A stretch of 64,000 nt of DNA from Lunularia cruciata (GCA_948567375.1 OX419757.1:64852001-64916000); one strand, 5' to 3'; counted from the stretch's first letter, positions 46,673 through 57,945 are shown. A program made the numbers and translations. Notes: generated by a model from the sequence alone, not told the origin.

Positions 46673-47229
46673 GACCTAGATTGTGAGCCTCGGCTTGGTA
46701 GAGCAGCATAAGATGTGCTAGATAAGCATCACCACTTGGACACTTGTGAGCCCTATGCCTATCAAGACGATTCAGGCACTTGTTGGGGGTGATGGACCAA
46801 GTGGACACAATATTCTTGGGACACAACCAATGGCTACTAGGGAGAGTTGGTCTACTTGGAGTCCATCCAGGTGAGTGTGGTCTACTTGGATTACACCCTT
46901 GGCCTACTTGGGATGCAGCTAGAGGATGTATGGAGCTTGCAGCCAGATTGGAGGGAGTTTTTCACATTGAGGTTGGGACTTCTAGTGGTTGGGAGTGACA
47001 CTATTTCTCCCAAGGGTCCAGTGTAGCAGCCAGTCAATACATCTTTCACTCTTATGACAATTACAGAGGATACTTGGGAGCCAAATCTTGCACCCAAGCT
47101 TACAAGAGAGGAAAGACTAAGAGTTTGGAGGTTCTAGAGGAGCTACATAAGTTGTTTTGCCTTCAATATGAAGGATTTGGGTGCTCTAAAAGGACAGAGA
47201 TTTAGATTGAGATGACTAGCGATACACCA

Positions 47230-47870
47230 ATTTTTTGACATCCCTATAGATACAATGACATAAAGAAAGCATTGATTTAGAGCTAGAATAGTGACTTTTT
47301 TGAGGTTGGTTTGGTGGAGATTTCACATAGAGAGTATGCATCAACTATAGTGATGCCAACCAAGAAGTATATGCATAACAACTACAAAGATAGGTGGATA
47401 TGTGGAGATTATCATCTTATCAACCAAAAAACTAGGGCTGATTGGTATGCCATGCCTACATCAGAGGAGAGCTTTGATGCGATTAGGTATGCAAAGGTCT
47501 TCAGTACTTTGGATCTTTGAGCAAGATATCATCAGTTGTCAATCAAGGAGGAGGATAAGTCCAAGATAGCATTTTGGGCTATTGATCTTCACGATAAGGA
47601 TATGTTATATCAATGGAGGTTCTTACCATTTGGGTTAAAGAATACTCCTATTGAGTTCCAGAGGGTCATGGATATGATCCTAGTAGGATTGGATTTTGCT
47701 CAATGTTCTATTGATGACATTTTGGTCTATAGCACTACTGTCGAGGAGCATGAGAGACAATTGTTGGGAGGTGTTTGAGAGGTTTAGATCTCATGGACTC
47801 AAATTACATCCTAGGAAGTGTAGGTTCTTCCATGAGCAAGTTGAGTATTTGGGTTTGTGAGCCGGCCTGT
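47230..47870 (+). pseudogene. Reverse transcriptase domain (DNMT-type gypsy)
   Basis: Frame 1 reads SDTPIF, then GLVEISHREYASTIVMPTKK, DRWICGDYHLINQKTRADWY, AKVFSTLDL (first catalytic Asp), a stop, ARYHQLSIKEEDKSKIAFW, LPFGLKNTPIEFQRVMD and the second catalytic site CSIDDILVYS at about 47710 (both Asp kept). After a frame change at about 47770 the thumb HGLKLHPRKCRFFHEQVEYLG follows. This is a Ty3/gypsy RT clearly different from that at 23041-23730 (for instance no [11 protein letters not shown]), so a separate family. Confidence 0.88.
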
Positions 47871-47880
47871 CTCTCACTCA

Positions 47881-48989
47881 AGATGAACCTCTGATGGCTA
47901 TTATGGTAGCGCACCATGGACTAAGAAGGCAAGGAACCCGAACTCCATCATACTCCTCCAAGGCTAACACTCCAAGACTCAAGACATTGCTCACTAGAGA
48001 ACTCAATGAGAGAGAGATAGTTGCAAATGAAAGGATGATGAGTACCTCCTCACCCCTTGTTTATATACTTGTGAAATAGTTACATACCAAAGTTACTAAT
48101 TACCACAATAACTCAAGTTACTAGACTAAAAGTCAAGTAAAGTCAAAAAGTAGAAAGGAATATTCATTCACATGGGCATATTCCCCTAAGCATGTGGTCT
48201 TATCTTGACCCAACCACTAAGTCAATGATTCCTTCACATGGGCTATCCTTGGACTAAAGAAGAATCCAAAACAAAAAGGCTTACGGGCCCAAGAGTTCTC
48301 AACTCTTTCCTCAAAGCCAAACACCTAGGAATAATACCAAGTCAACACAATAAAATCCAAAATAGTGGTGTTCATCTTTTCTACTTCCTTTACAGTAAGA
48401 TCCCTTCTATCTTAGCTATGACTAACTTTAGCTAACCATGACTAATATAGAACCATCCTTTATCTCTATATAAATAATATCTTTTAAGTACTTTTAATAC
48501 CAAGCTAAATATCACAATACCACATACATGCACAAATGGGTGTTACACACCAAACCAGAGAACAACACCAATGTTGGACTATGAAAGAACTACCAAGTCT
48601 CTGACAAACAAGACAACCTAAGCACAGGCAGCCAGGTGCCTAGCGCAATCTCAAGACCTTACAATTCCCGTGACAATACCATCCAAAGAAGAGTAGTAGT
48701 CTTGGTCATCCCTCCAAGCCCCAATCTTTCCATGGCTTCCATGACTTTATGTCAATATGTCTTAGGAGTTGCTTTATGCTACCTTGTCGCAAGAGATCTT
48801 TGCCATATTATTGTGAAGCCGGAAAAGGTTGTGGTGCTATTAGCTCAAGGATTCTCTCAATGTGGTTTGAGCTGAGAAATAATGTTAGGTTACACAAGCT
48901 CAGGTTTGTTTATATTTTATGTTATTGGAGTGAAGAGTATTTTCCTTAGTAGAGGAGCAAAAGTGAGTTTAGTTGAAAATGCTTTGGAA
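47881..48989. other. No gene seen
   Basis: Short frames only, no domain. The RT of the DNMT element stops at about 47870 without RNase H, so a rearrangement breakpoint lies here. Confidence 0.4.
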
Positions 48990-51100
48990 GGCCTTTGGAA
49001 GGGGGGGGGGGGGGGGTTGGGGGTCTTTGACAGTTGGGAGTTTTTGGGAGGAAGGGAGAAAAATCATGAGAGGAGGGGCTTCAGCCTTGGGGAGTGAGGG
49101 TTTTGGGCAAAAAGGGAAGGTTCGATAGGAGAGGGCAGGAAGGTGACAAGGATGGGAAGAGGAGTTGGGCAACAATTTTGAGGGATTTGGTTTTGCCTTG
49201 GTTTGTGACAATGAATAGGGGAAGGTGTGTTCCTCACAAAGGGATTGTAGGGTTTAGCCAGTACAGGGGCAGGGAGATTTTCTTGAGTGAAAAGCCTTAT
49301 GAGAATTGGCTGAAGGCCTTTTGAGAATTGGCCCATTTTTGTAGGAAATGGGCTGGATTGGACAGGAGGAAGGAGAGAGGTTTTGAGGGTTTTGCTTGCC
49401 TGGTTTGTTATAGGAAAAATGAATAAGGAGGAGAAATATCGGGGAGGGTTTTGCTTGGGTTGCTCCGGGACAGGAGGATAGAGACGGAAGAGAAGGAATT
49501 TTTGAGATATTGGCCTAGACAACAAGACATTGAGTAGGAAAATTTCAAAGGATTTGTTTTTGGCTTGGTCTGTGATAGTGGACAGGGGAAGGTGTGTTCC
49601 TCACAAAGGGATTGTAGGGTTTTGACAGTATAGGGGCAGGGAGATTTTCTCAAGTGAAAAGCCTTATAAGAATTGACTGAAGGAGTTGAATTTTGCAGGA
49701 AATGGGTTGGACTGGACAGGAGGAAGGAGAGAGGTTTCAAGGGTTTTGCTGGCCTGGTTTGTGATAGGAACAATGAAGAAGGAGGAGAAATATTGGGGAG
49801 AGTTTTGCTTGGGTTGCTCCTAGATAGGAGGACAATGAAGGAGGGAAAGTGGTTGGCCTAAATAGAAGTCTTCCCTGAAAGAGAATAAAGATAATGCTTC
49901 AAAGACTGGCCTGTAGGAGGGTTTTGAGAGAGAGACACCAAGGAGAGAAATTTCAAATTTGAAGGGCTGATGGGTGTGGATGCATGGAGAAATTCCAAGG
50001 GGAAAAGCTAACATATGACATGAAGGGCTAAGCAAATGCTTGCGCAGGACTTTGAAAGAACAAAGAGTCGAATGAGAGCTGTAGACTGAACTGATGAGAG
50101 AAGTTTTCCAAGAGGTGAAGTGCTTTGCAAAAAGCAAAGAAGGGAAGAGAAGAAGTACTCTATGAATAGAGTCTGAAGGGAGAAGAGAACAAGTCCAAAG
50201 GGACAGGAGATTGGGAAATGCCTCTAGGGTTTTTTGAGGAGTGGTAAGGCAAGTAAGTTTTAAGGGATGTGTCTCAATCATATAATGGTTAATTCTGGGC
50301 AATGAATGGACAATGAGAGGGTGAGAATTGCCACATATGAGACTCTTTGCTGATGACAAGAGAGTGGATTATGGTATGTTTCTAGGAATTGTCTTGCTGA
50401 TGACTGAGTTGTGTGAGTTGAGAGGGAGCTTGGAGGAATTTCAAAGGGAGCTTTGAAATGATAGGACAGGCAGGGGAGTGAACATTTCATAGGATAGGAC
50501 TTGGAGTTGAGTGATAGGCGTTTGGGAGATTTGTGAGGTGTGTTGAAGGACTGCCAAGAAGGAATGTCATGAGAAGTTTAGGAGAGTTGGAAATGGACTG
50601 AAGGAAGATTTTGTGAAGGCACGGCTTGATAGGAATGATGATGAGAAGAAAGGTGTGACTGAGAAATTTTTGCAGGAAAATTGAGGAGCTGAGTGCGTGG
50701 AGACAAGGTCTTTCATGAAAAATGTGGCTGAAGCTTTTTGCAGTGTTTGAACAGTTTAGAGACTGGAATTTGCCTTAAGTGATCAGGACTGTTGAGAGAA
50801 AGCTTTGAGAGGGTTTTCTACAGTGATTGGAAAAATTAAGAGGTTGAGAATTGATTTATGTGGGCAGGAGGGTTGAGGATGTTTCATGAAAGGATCTTTG
50901 GCTGAGAACAGAAAGCTTCGCAAGGAAGCATTGATGGAAGTGTTGCTGAAAGGTGAAGGAAGGGACAAAAGGATTCTCGCAGGAGAAAAGGGTTGTTAGG
51001 GGGTTGACTGAGCAGTTTCCTCACAAAGACGGAGGTGAAGGAAGAGGTCCGGAGGGTGAGTCTTCTTTACTATTGTCAGACAGAGTGTGTGTGAAAAATG
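48990..51100. repeat. Purine-rich block with internal duplication
   Basis: About 2.1 kb in which the plus strand is strongly G/A-rich. It opens with a 16-base G run (49001-49016). Two blocks, about 49165-49480 and 49530-49835, are copies at a spacing of about 367 bases (GGAAGGTGTGTTCCTCACAA at 49220 and 49587). Long minus-strand frames (up to 179 codons) are Ser/Pro/Leu-rich by composition and duplicate with the DNA, so I do not call them genes. It may be the inside of a non-autonomous element, but I see no terminal repeats. Confidence 0.6.
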
Positions 51101-51499
51101 TCGGCTGAATTGATTTTCTGTCATAACTTAGTGCCAACACTGTATGAACTGGAGTTGTTTGGCTTGTCCAAACTTGTGAACCTTGCAGCTGATATTTTTT
51201 ATGAATGACAAATCCTAAGATGATGGTGTGTTTGATTTGTGACTAGCATCAAGGAAACTCCATTTTAGGAGCTCTCAGTCCGTCTATATGAATGGTTCAA
51301 TTCAGTAATTTGGGTGCCGGATTGAGTCCGGATAGAATACTAGTTGTTGTTTGTAAAACCTCTAGTCCATTTCTAGGTACCGCTAGGTCCAGAACCATAG
51401 CTTGAACCCGCATGACATGGACAGTTTTGTGAAGACCGAGGATAGACACAAAACCCTGGGAAAACCAACCTCAAGAAACAAAGAAAACCCCAAGCTTTT
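51101..51499. other. No gene seen
   Basis: Mixed-composition spacer between the purine-rich block and an RLE 3' end. Confidence 0.4.
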
Positions 51500-51978
51500 A
51501 CCCATCCCCTTAGATCGGCAATAAGCGCACCAGTAGGTCACAAGGTCTCCAAGTATAGGGGCATGCAACGAGGTCACCTCTTTGTTCCTCTAGCCTTGGA
51601 GTTATGTGGAGTGATGGACACAACGTTCAACACATTTGTTAGGGAGTGTGCAAGAGCTTATCATGTTGGGCGCCAGAGGGTACCACTCTCACTCTCATAC
51701 TTTGTAGTATATTTTAGATAGCATGTGTCCATTGCTCTATAAAGGGCAGTGGCTGGTGCAATCCATAGGAGAGCAATCACACTAGGTGATGCTTCTTTGG
51801 ACATTCCAGTTGTTTGTAGACAACACGACTTGCATAGATTGGATATCTTAGGTGTAGTGGGGCAGATTTCTCATATAAACTCTATTGGGGCTGAGCCCCA
51901 TTTTACCTTTTTCATCTCTCCCTTGTGCGGCTTGATGGGGTCTTCCCATCCTTCATTTTTTCTACACGGTCGTCTCTT
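51500..51978 (+). mobile_element. RLE retrotransposon 3' end
   Basis: Begins in the endonuclease region (ACCCATCCCCTTAGATCGGC, equivalent to 32627) and runs through GCTTATCATGTTGGGCGCCA to a well-kept 3' tail ending CTACACGGTCGTC at about 51975. In this copy the last 50 codons are the cleanest: AGAIHRRAITLGDASLDIPV (51750). Confidence 0.82.
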
Positions 51979-52060
51979 CACTCTTGATATCATGGAGAAC
52001 TAAGACTAGGTTTCATGATGAAAACCTGATCACCTTTAAGGTACTAAAGAGTACACCATG

Positions 52061-52722
52061 TGTTGTGCGTATATATATTGCTACACAACATATATCATTG
52101 TCAACATCATACACCATAGACACATAACTCACACATAAGGCATACATAGACTCTAAAGTGCCACAATAATCAATTTTTTTACACCACTCAAATCAACTCA
52201 ACTCATATTAGTACTTGATCTATCACTCTATAAACTACCAACAATTGGACATTGATTATAGTCAAGCCACACCCACTCTAGCTAAGAGAATGCAAGTGAT
52301 GCTCATTGGCCTCTATCCACCATAGCTAGGAACTCGAAGGCTCAACATCAAAGAAGTGAGCTCTCTAGAGCTGCACTTTGAAAGTATACCCGTGGATTTG
52401 AGCTAGGTCTAAAACCTAATGGTCTCGTTGATGACACACCCAACGGTGCAAACGGTGCAAAGTGATGGTGGGCCCCACCATGAAGTTAGTACTCCAAACA
52501 TGAAATCTGATTGCCGGAAAGTAGTCTGTGAGTGATTGCTAGAATATCTCTAACTACTATCACTGCAACTCTAGTATTTAAGCAATCTAGATGCAACACT
52601 ACAAATGGCATGATAACTATCATGTGTATATATATCGCTACACAACATACATCCCTGTCAACATCATACACTATAGACACATAACTCACACTCAAGGCAC
52701 ACATAGACTCTAAAGTACCACA
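52061..52722 (-). repeat. 3' LTR of the PHD-type gypsy element, copy 2
   Basis: 662 bases; in minus orientation TGTGGTACTTTAGAG to CGCACAACA. The internal 557-base spaced duplication is shared with the LTR at 43620-44281, showing it is a family feature. Confidence 0.8.
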
Positions 52723-52883
52723 ATTGCCTCCCTAGCTGGTGGTTAGGTCCCTCTAACTCCAAATAGCCATCTACTCCAAGTATACCTATGATGGGCAAAG
52801 ATTAGGAGGCCGAGTGTTATGGAGCCCCATCGTTAGTCGCCTATCTGCAATCTGTACCATATAAAGGATGAACTAACTACAAG

Positions 52884-53201
52884 TCAAGTACATTTAGGAC
52901 ATAACCACTATCCTTGAGGAACCATTGTGAGTGGAGGAGTCATACATGCCATATGCCATCCTCTCAAACAACTATCACACACTAACATAATAGCAGTTCC
53001 ATTGGAAGAGCCGCATAACATACACCTCAAGCGTACCCGTACAAGTGCCAAGCTTGGATCCATAGTACCATCAATGTTTGGGAGGTGGCATGGCGCACAA
53101 TTACGCACATGATTCTTCCAAACAACACCATCACGTCCTTCCAACACAAGGACTCCAAATGGCAAAACCTCACGCACTCTCAAGATAGTGTGGCCTGTCA
53201 A
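52884..53201 (-). pseudogene. PHD finger at the C terminus of a gypsy integrase polyprotein
   Basis: Minus-strand frame: GHTILRVREVLPFGVLVLEG and VVWKNHVRNCAPCHLP (integrase C-terminal-like and a Cys pair), then a C4HC3 finger at 53024-52890: CMLCG, LVCDSCLRGWHMAC, TPPLTMVPQG, a stop (TAG, 52910-52908), WLCPKC and a terminal stop at 52886-52884. All eight zinc ligands are visible and the Trp before the last pair is kept. PHD fingers read histone H3 tails, modified or not. Position at the end of the polyprotein parallels the chromodomain of chromoviruses, so targeting of integration is a reasonable inference. One in-frame stop inside the finger marks decay. Confidence 0.85.
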
Positions 53202-53227
53202 AACATCAAGTGTTGTCGATTTTGTCT

Positions 53228-53433
53228 GCTATAGATATACATATTCCCTTGGATGAAATTGACGGATCAAGGGTCTATAACCTCCGCCTTGAATAGTAGC
53301 ATAACGTAAGGTGTTCATATGGTAAGCAATGCTATAGATATACATATTCCCTTGGATGAAATTGACGGATCAAGGGTCTATAACCTCCGCCTTGAATAGT
53401 AGCATAACGTAAGGTGTTCATATGGTAAGCAAT
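53228..53433. repeat. 103-bp perfect tandem duplication
   Basis: The unit starting GCTATAGATATACATATTCC at 53228 recurs at 53331 with no difference that I can see. 103 is not a multiple of three, so it frameshifts the polyprotein. Its identity implies it is much younger than the surrounding element. Confidence 0.92.
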
Positions 53434-54430
53434 TGCCAAGTTCTCAATGGACATTGGCATCACTCTCTAAAAGATCTTTGCCCGTTGAGAACATACTCTC
53501 ACCCATACATAAGGATTATCCAAGTCCAAGACTATAGTAGCATCTTGACAAATAGCTATAGGTAAATTTGGATCTCATCCATAGAGTAGGAAGTAAGGAG
53601 AGAAGGATGCTAAGGAGGCTTGCCGGCTGAACTGATAGCCCATGGCCAACCAAGGTAATTGGAGATCCCAATCTCCCAAGTGGCTTCTCTGCAAACTATA
53701 CTTTTGCAATCCTCTCTTTATTGTCTAAACCACTCTCTTTGCTAAGCCATTTGCCTCAGGGTGATCTCAAGAGGTAGTACAATGATCAATCAAAGCCTTG
53801 TCACACAAGACCTAAAACTTCCCCAAGATTCCGATACCCTGATCTGATCAAAACCTCAACTGGTGCACCAAGAATGAATAAGTTGTCCCTTCGATGGACT
53901 TGTCAAGAAGTGTCACCAACTCAATCCACTTGGAGAAGTGCTCCACCATCACTAAAACATGACCATGTCCATGGTAAAGGTCCGGAAAAGTCCAAACTTG
54001 AGCGATAATCCAATCCCATGATAGGTAATGGGTGCAACTATGGCGTAAGAGCATTGAATGATACTCTAACTCGGTCACAAACCACACATCTTGCAACAAA
54101 CCGCTGAAAATTGGTCTGCATCCTGTGCCACCAATAATGGCTCTGGAGTAAGCTATATGTATGCTTTAATCCAAAATGTCCTAGCTGCTCATGAGCATGA
54201 TGGATCAACTATAGTCTTTGAGATAGAAGTAGTACTACTTGCACTCTACCATCCTCCCATACCCAAAGAAGGTATTTGCCCTCCAATTTGAACCATCTAG
54301 CTTGCTGAAGAACATGATCTCTCTCCTTGGCCCCAATTGAGCCACCCACAACACCAGTGCAAAGATAGTCCATCACTAAGACATCATCATGAATGTCTCA
54401 TTGAACTTTACCAATATTTTCATCCTCTAG
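53434..54430 (-). pseudogene. Integrase domain of the PHD-type gypsy element
   Basis: Minus-strand frames with CDRVRVSFNALTP- and SLDFSG-type segments (about 54080-53960) and VLVMVEHFSKWIELVTLLDKS (53950-53880), the DDE core of Ty3/gypsy integrases. Downstream GRLGSPITLVGHGLS-like pieces (about 53680-53630) continue the C-terminal part. Frames change repeatedly, so only short blocks are readable. The catalytic set cannot be confirmed. Confidence 0.65.
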
Positions 54431-54432
54431 AT

Positions 54433-54747
54433 CTATAACCTCAATAACTCCTTTTGTATACGCCGAGAGAGATACCACCAAAACCTTAGAAATATACACA
54501 AAAAGGCCGACGCATGCCAACCTGGCACCATCTCCTCATTTGTCTCACCATGCCAATGTGCTCCGGTCTGATCTTGCTGGTTGGGACATGGGTTTCTACT
54601 CAACCCATTTGCATCACAAATAACCATGAAATCATACTCTTGTAAAATAAGAGCCCATAGTGCAAGCTTCCCTAAAAGCTTGTCGGACTCCATCAACCAC
54701 TTTAGTGGCTGATGATCAGTGATGAGAGTGAAAATGAAAACATCCAA
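54433..54747 (-). pseudogene. RNase H C-terminal part of the PHD-type gypsy element
   Basis: LITDHQPLKWLMESDKL, then ALWALILQEYDFMVI and DANGLSRNP: the last blocks of a Ty3/gypsy RNase H and its connection segment. The upstream part with the first catalytic residues is absent, the element being cut at about 54755. Confidence 0.8.
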
Positions 54748-56801
54748 TTAAAACCAAAATGTCTCAACTTAGCCTGGGAACATCTTACATTGTGAGGATG
54801 CGAGGGGTTTGTGTTCCTTGAGATTCATTCTAATTGTTACAATGAACCAGACAGAACAGATGTGAGAAAAAAAGAAGAAGCATGATTCTGTACAATGCAG
54901 CGAGTGAAACAAGGAACAAAAGGTTATCTGCACCTCGGAGGAAATAAAACAAAACAATGATTCTAGACACTTTTTTCGGCTAAATCGTTTGATGGGTCGG
55001 TTCTATTATATGAACTTGGATCGGTGCAGAGTGTTTTGTATGGGTCTGTGCCCTTTAAATATGTTAACTCGGGGATCTCAGGGTTCGAAAAAGACGCGTT
55101 TAGAATATAATTCAAGTTGAAAAAGTTGAAGAAAGTTAAAAGAATTCGAATTTCTACTTGACAGAATTTCAGATCGATTCATTTTACTTCAAGAAGAATG
55201 AACAATCTTTAAGCAGGTACTTTTATATTTACATGATTAACATGAAGACTTTTGTAAATATCCCCTAAGTTGATATTCTCTGGTCCAAATTAGCATAGAA
55301 GTCCAGCTTGCTGGTCCTCTGCTGATTTGGCCTTTTATATAGCCAAATTTTATTAGCATGAGAAGCCACCCTGTTTCTCAAACAAAAAAATTACAAAAAA
55401 ATTTAAACAAACAAATAAACCCTTTTATCTTTGCACTGCTTGATGGGACTTATTATCCTATGCGTATCGCTTTCGTTTCTCAAACAAATAAGTTCTTGTA
55501 GAGTACCATCAATCTGCTGGAATCTGCTGTTCAATCATTCTCATGCCGTCTGTTAGATAGTGACAGGTGTAGCTAGATCAAGAGAGGGTCCCCAATACAA
55601 GAACATCCGCTATAACTCCAGTACAAATGATATATAAACTCCTCTTCGAGATTTATCGGCAAAAAGTTTTGGAATATAGATTAGAGTAGAACTGTATACT
55701 TTACTTGCTCACCAGCAAATTTGACCTTTTCATTTTATGTTCATAGTTCCAAGACTAGTGCCAGTAAGCTTGAGAATATGAAAAGATACTCATGTTTATT
55801 GAGAATCCGAGTTATAATATGACCATCAATCCATACGATAGATGGAACTGACATAAAAGACGCTCTTTCCAAATCTATGTCAAAGGTTCGCACATGAAGG
55901 AAGAGAGCAAAAAGACACTCCTTTCAAATCTGAATCAAGGTTTGCACAGCTATTAAAGCAGCATAACTTTAGGTTGAGAAAGACATGAAAAAGCAAATCA
56001 CGGGATACCACTTCCAATTCAGAAAATGATAATATTGGATTAACTAAAACGAAAAATTCTACATGCAAAAGTGGAGGGAAGCTTATTGTAGTCCAGGATA
56101 TCTTGGTGACATAAGCATTGTATATTATAATACTAATTGCACAATCAACTTTTTTTTTTCCTGAACAATTCAAAAACTTTAAGTAGGATTTGACGAGAAA
56201 AAAAGATTTAAAACTCCAGATAAATCAATAAGATTCCGTTCGCGGTGCACCACAGGCGGGAAGTTTCTCCGTGCACTGATAGTCTAGGCTGTACCTCAAT
56301 GCTGATTTAGATAGTCGATGGAGGGAACATAGCAAGACCTCGTGTACTCAACGAGAACTTCATGTATGACGAAAAGAACCCCCTTGTGCTTTTGGAGCGT
56401 TTTAGCGTAGTCATATCGCACAACGAGGTTCCATTGCAAAGAACTGGTTGGACCTAATACAAATGCTTCGCGCTCCCAGAGGTGGAAGTCTGCAATGTAC
56501 ATCCGAAACGTTGTCCTTCGTGCATGCTGAGAAAACGATCCCTTGTACTTTGAGAGCGAACTCATCCCTTGGCGTTGAACTTTCGATACTTTTTAACTTG
56601 CCGTTTGGGATTGAGAGAGCTGGTCAAACAACTACTGTGTGTTGTCAGCATTTATGCGAAACGAATTGTACGCTGGAAAGCAAATGTTGAGAAGGTGGAC
56701 CAGCTTTTCCAGAGGCCACGGAATGGGAAACGGGCGGAGCAAAAGAGAAAGTGACACTCGACTTCCATTATGCGTGTGATGGTTTTAGGACGTGAAGACA
56801 A

Positions 56802-56840
56802 ACACCAAAAGTAGGAAACGACGTTTCCTACTTTTGGTGT
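56802..56840. repeat. Perfect 39-bp palindrome
   Basis: Two 19-base arms (ACACCAAAAGTAGGAAACG and its complement) around a single A at 56821, no mismatch. Confidence 0.95.
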
Positions 56841-57784
56841 GTCATGTAGACTGTACTTCAAAATCTTTAGTCTTGTCTTGGACAACTCGGCGAGCACTTA
56901 GAGAGGAGGGGTTCAGACCCGTGCGCTTTTACCTTCGGTATTCAGGATCGCACTGCCCACTTCACTCGGATCGGGCTACAAGACTGTCTGACGGCTTTCC
57001 GTGAAGTCCATGACACCCTAAAACCTCACGCACTCAAGTATTCGGTCCTGAAAATCTCCGCTTGAGACGGCAACTCGTTCCTACTCGGCGTTCAGGTCTA
57101 TACTTCGGAAGTGTGCCGCATTTTATTCGTCTGGGTCCCATCAGACGTTAGGAAAGCGTTGGCCACGAATTTTGATGATAATTTTGCTGACGACTACAGA
57201 CATTACAAATAAACATGTACTAACTGACGTGACTTGGTGAAGAACGAAAGACCTTCGAGGTGCTTCATGCTCCAGGATCAGCCGACCGTTATGTAAGCGA
57301 CATAGTCTTCCGCTGCAAGCTACATATTTGATAGATGTATCGTTCCAGATCCTTTATCACTCGAGGTAAGGTGGTCCTAATCTGAATCAGCTGCTGCTGT
57401 TTCTCAATCTTCACGAGTTCAGTAAATGGACTCACGTAGAGTTACATAGATAGCGGAGTGGAATGTTGTAGATGTCAAAAGTTTTAGTGGACAGAGAAAG
57501 CGTAGAACAATCATAACTTTCGTTTAGAAACACACATTGTGGAAAGTGTCCTCTTAGCTATTCTACACACGCCAAATCTTTACTGCACTATGGTGTCAAA
57601 GAAGCTCACGACTTGAATCAAGAACTCATCAAATAGGAAACATAGCCAACAAATGAAGAGCGGAAGACCACTCGACTCAAAACCCTAAATATTCATAAAT
57701 GAAACCCAAGGTCGTCTGTCCTTGTCAATTTATTTCGTATGAAATTAGGACATGCACGGGAAATTTGACAAAACGACAGGTGAC

Positions 57785-57866
57785 AAGAAGGATGTGTAGA
57801 CCCAATCAAGCCGTACAAGGAAAAGACATAGGGGGTAAAATGGAGCTAAGCCCCAATAGCTCGAGG
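57785..57866 (-). mobile_element. RLE retrotransposon 3' tip, minus strand
   Basis: Reverse complement reads CTATTGGGGCTTAGCTCCAT, then GTACGGCTTGATTGGGTCT and ACATCCTTC, the family 3' UTR. Only about 80 bases remain. Confidence 0.7.
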
Positions 57867-57945
57867 AGATTCAGAGATGTTTCCCTCTGAAAGGCACGTG
57901 CTGGAAAGTATGTACATTAATTGCTCTAAACGCTTGTGTAGGGGA

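Larger units (their letters stand above)
44451..47880 (+). mobile_element. Ty3/gypsy fragment with protease, DNA methyltransferase and RT
   Basis: Three domains lie in one frame (position 1 modulo 3): a retropepsin (44770-45140), a C5 cytosine methyltransferase (45757-46672) and a Ty3/gypsy reverse transcriptase (47230-47770, thumb to about 47860 after one frameshift). The left end abuts a minus-strand 3' UTR and LTR of a related element; the right end stops abruptly in the RT thumb. No gag, RNase H or integrase follows. The unit therefore looks like an internal piece, inverted relative to the LTR at 43620. Many stops, but the frame is mostly kept, suggesting base substitution after a period of coding constraint. 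Confidence 0.82.
52061..54755 (-). mobile_element. Ty3/gypsy 3' half ending in a PHD finger
   Basis: Minus-strand order: RNase H (54747-54570), zinc-binding/integrase (about 54430-53430), linker and PHD finger (53201-52884), short 3' UTR, LTR (52722-52061). Gag, protease and RT are missing to the right of 54755. The LTR and 3' UTR match 43620-44450. A perfect 103-bp tandem duplication lies in the integrase-PHD interval. The target site is next to an RLE 3' end, in sequence also found at 35556-35640. Confidence 0.82.

Noticed and set aside
49064-49773. Two long minus ORFs (153 and 121 codons) that resemble each other
   Set aside because: Their likeness comes from the DNA duplication of about 367-bp period, not from a protein repeat family.
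49820-50359. 179-codon minus-strand ORF
   Set aside because: Ser/Leu/Pro-rich product explained by the purine-rich plus strand; no domain.
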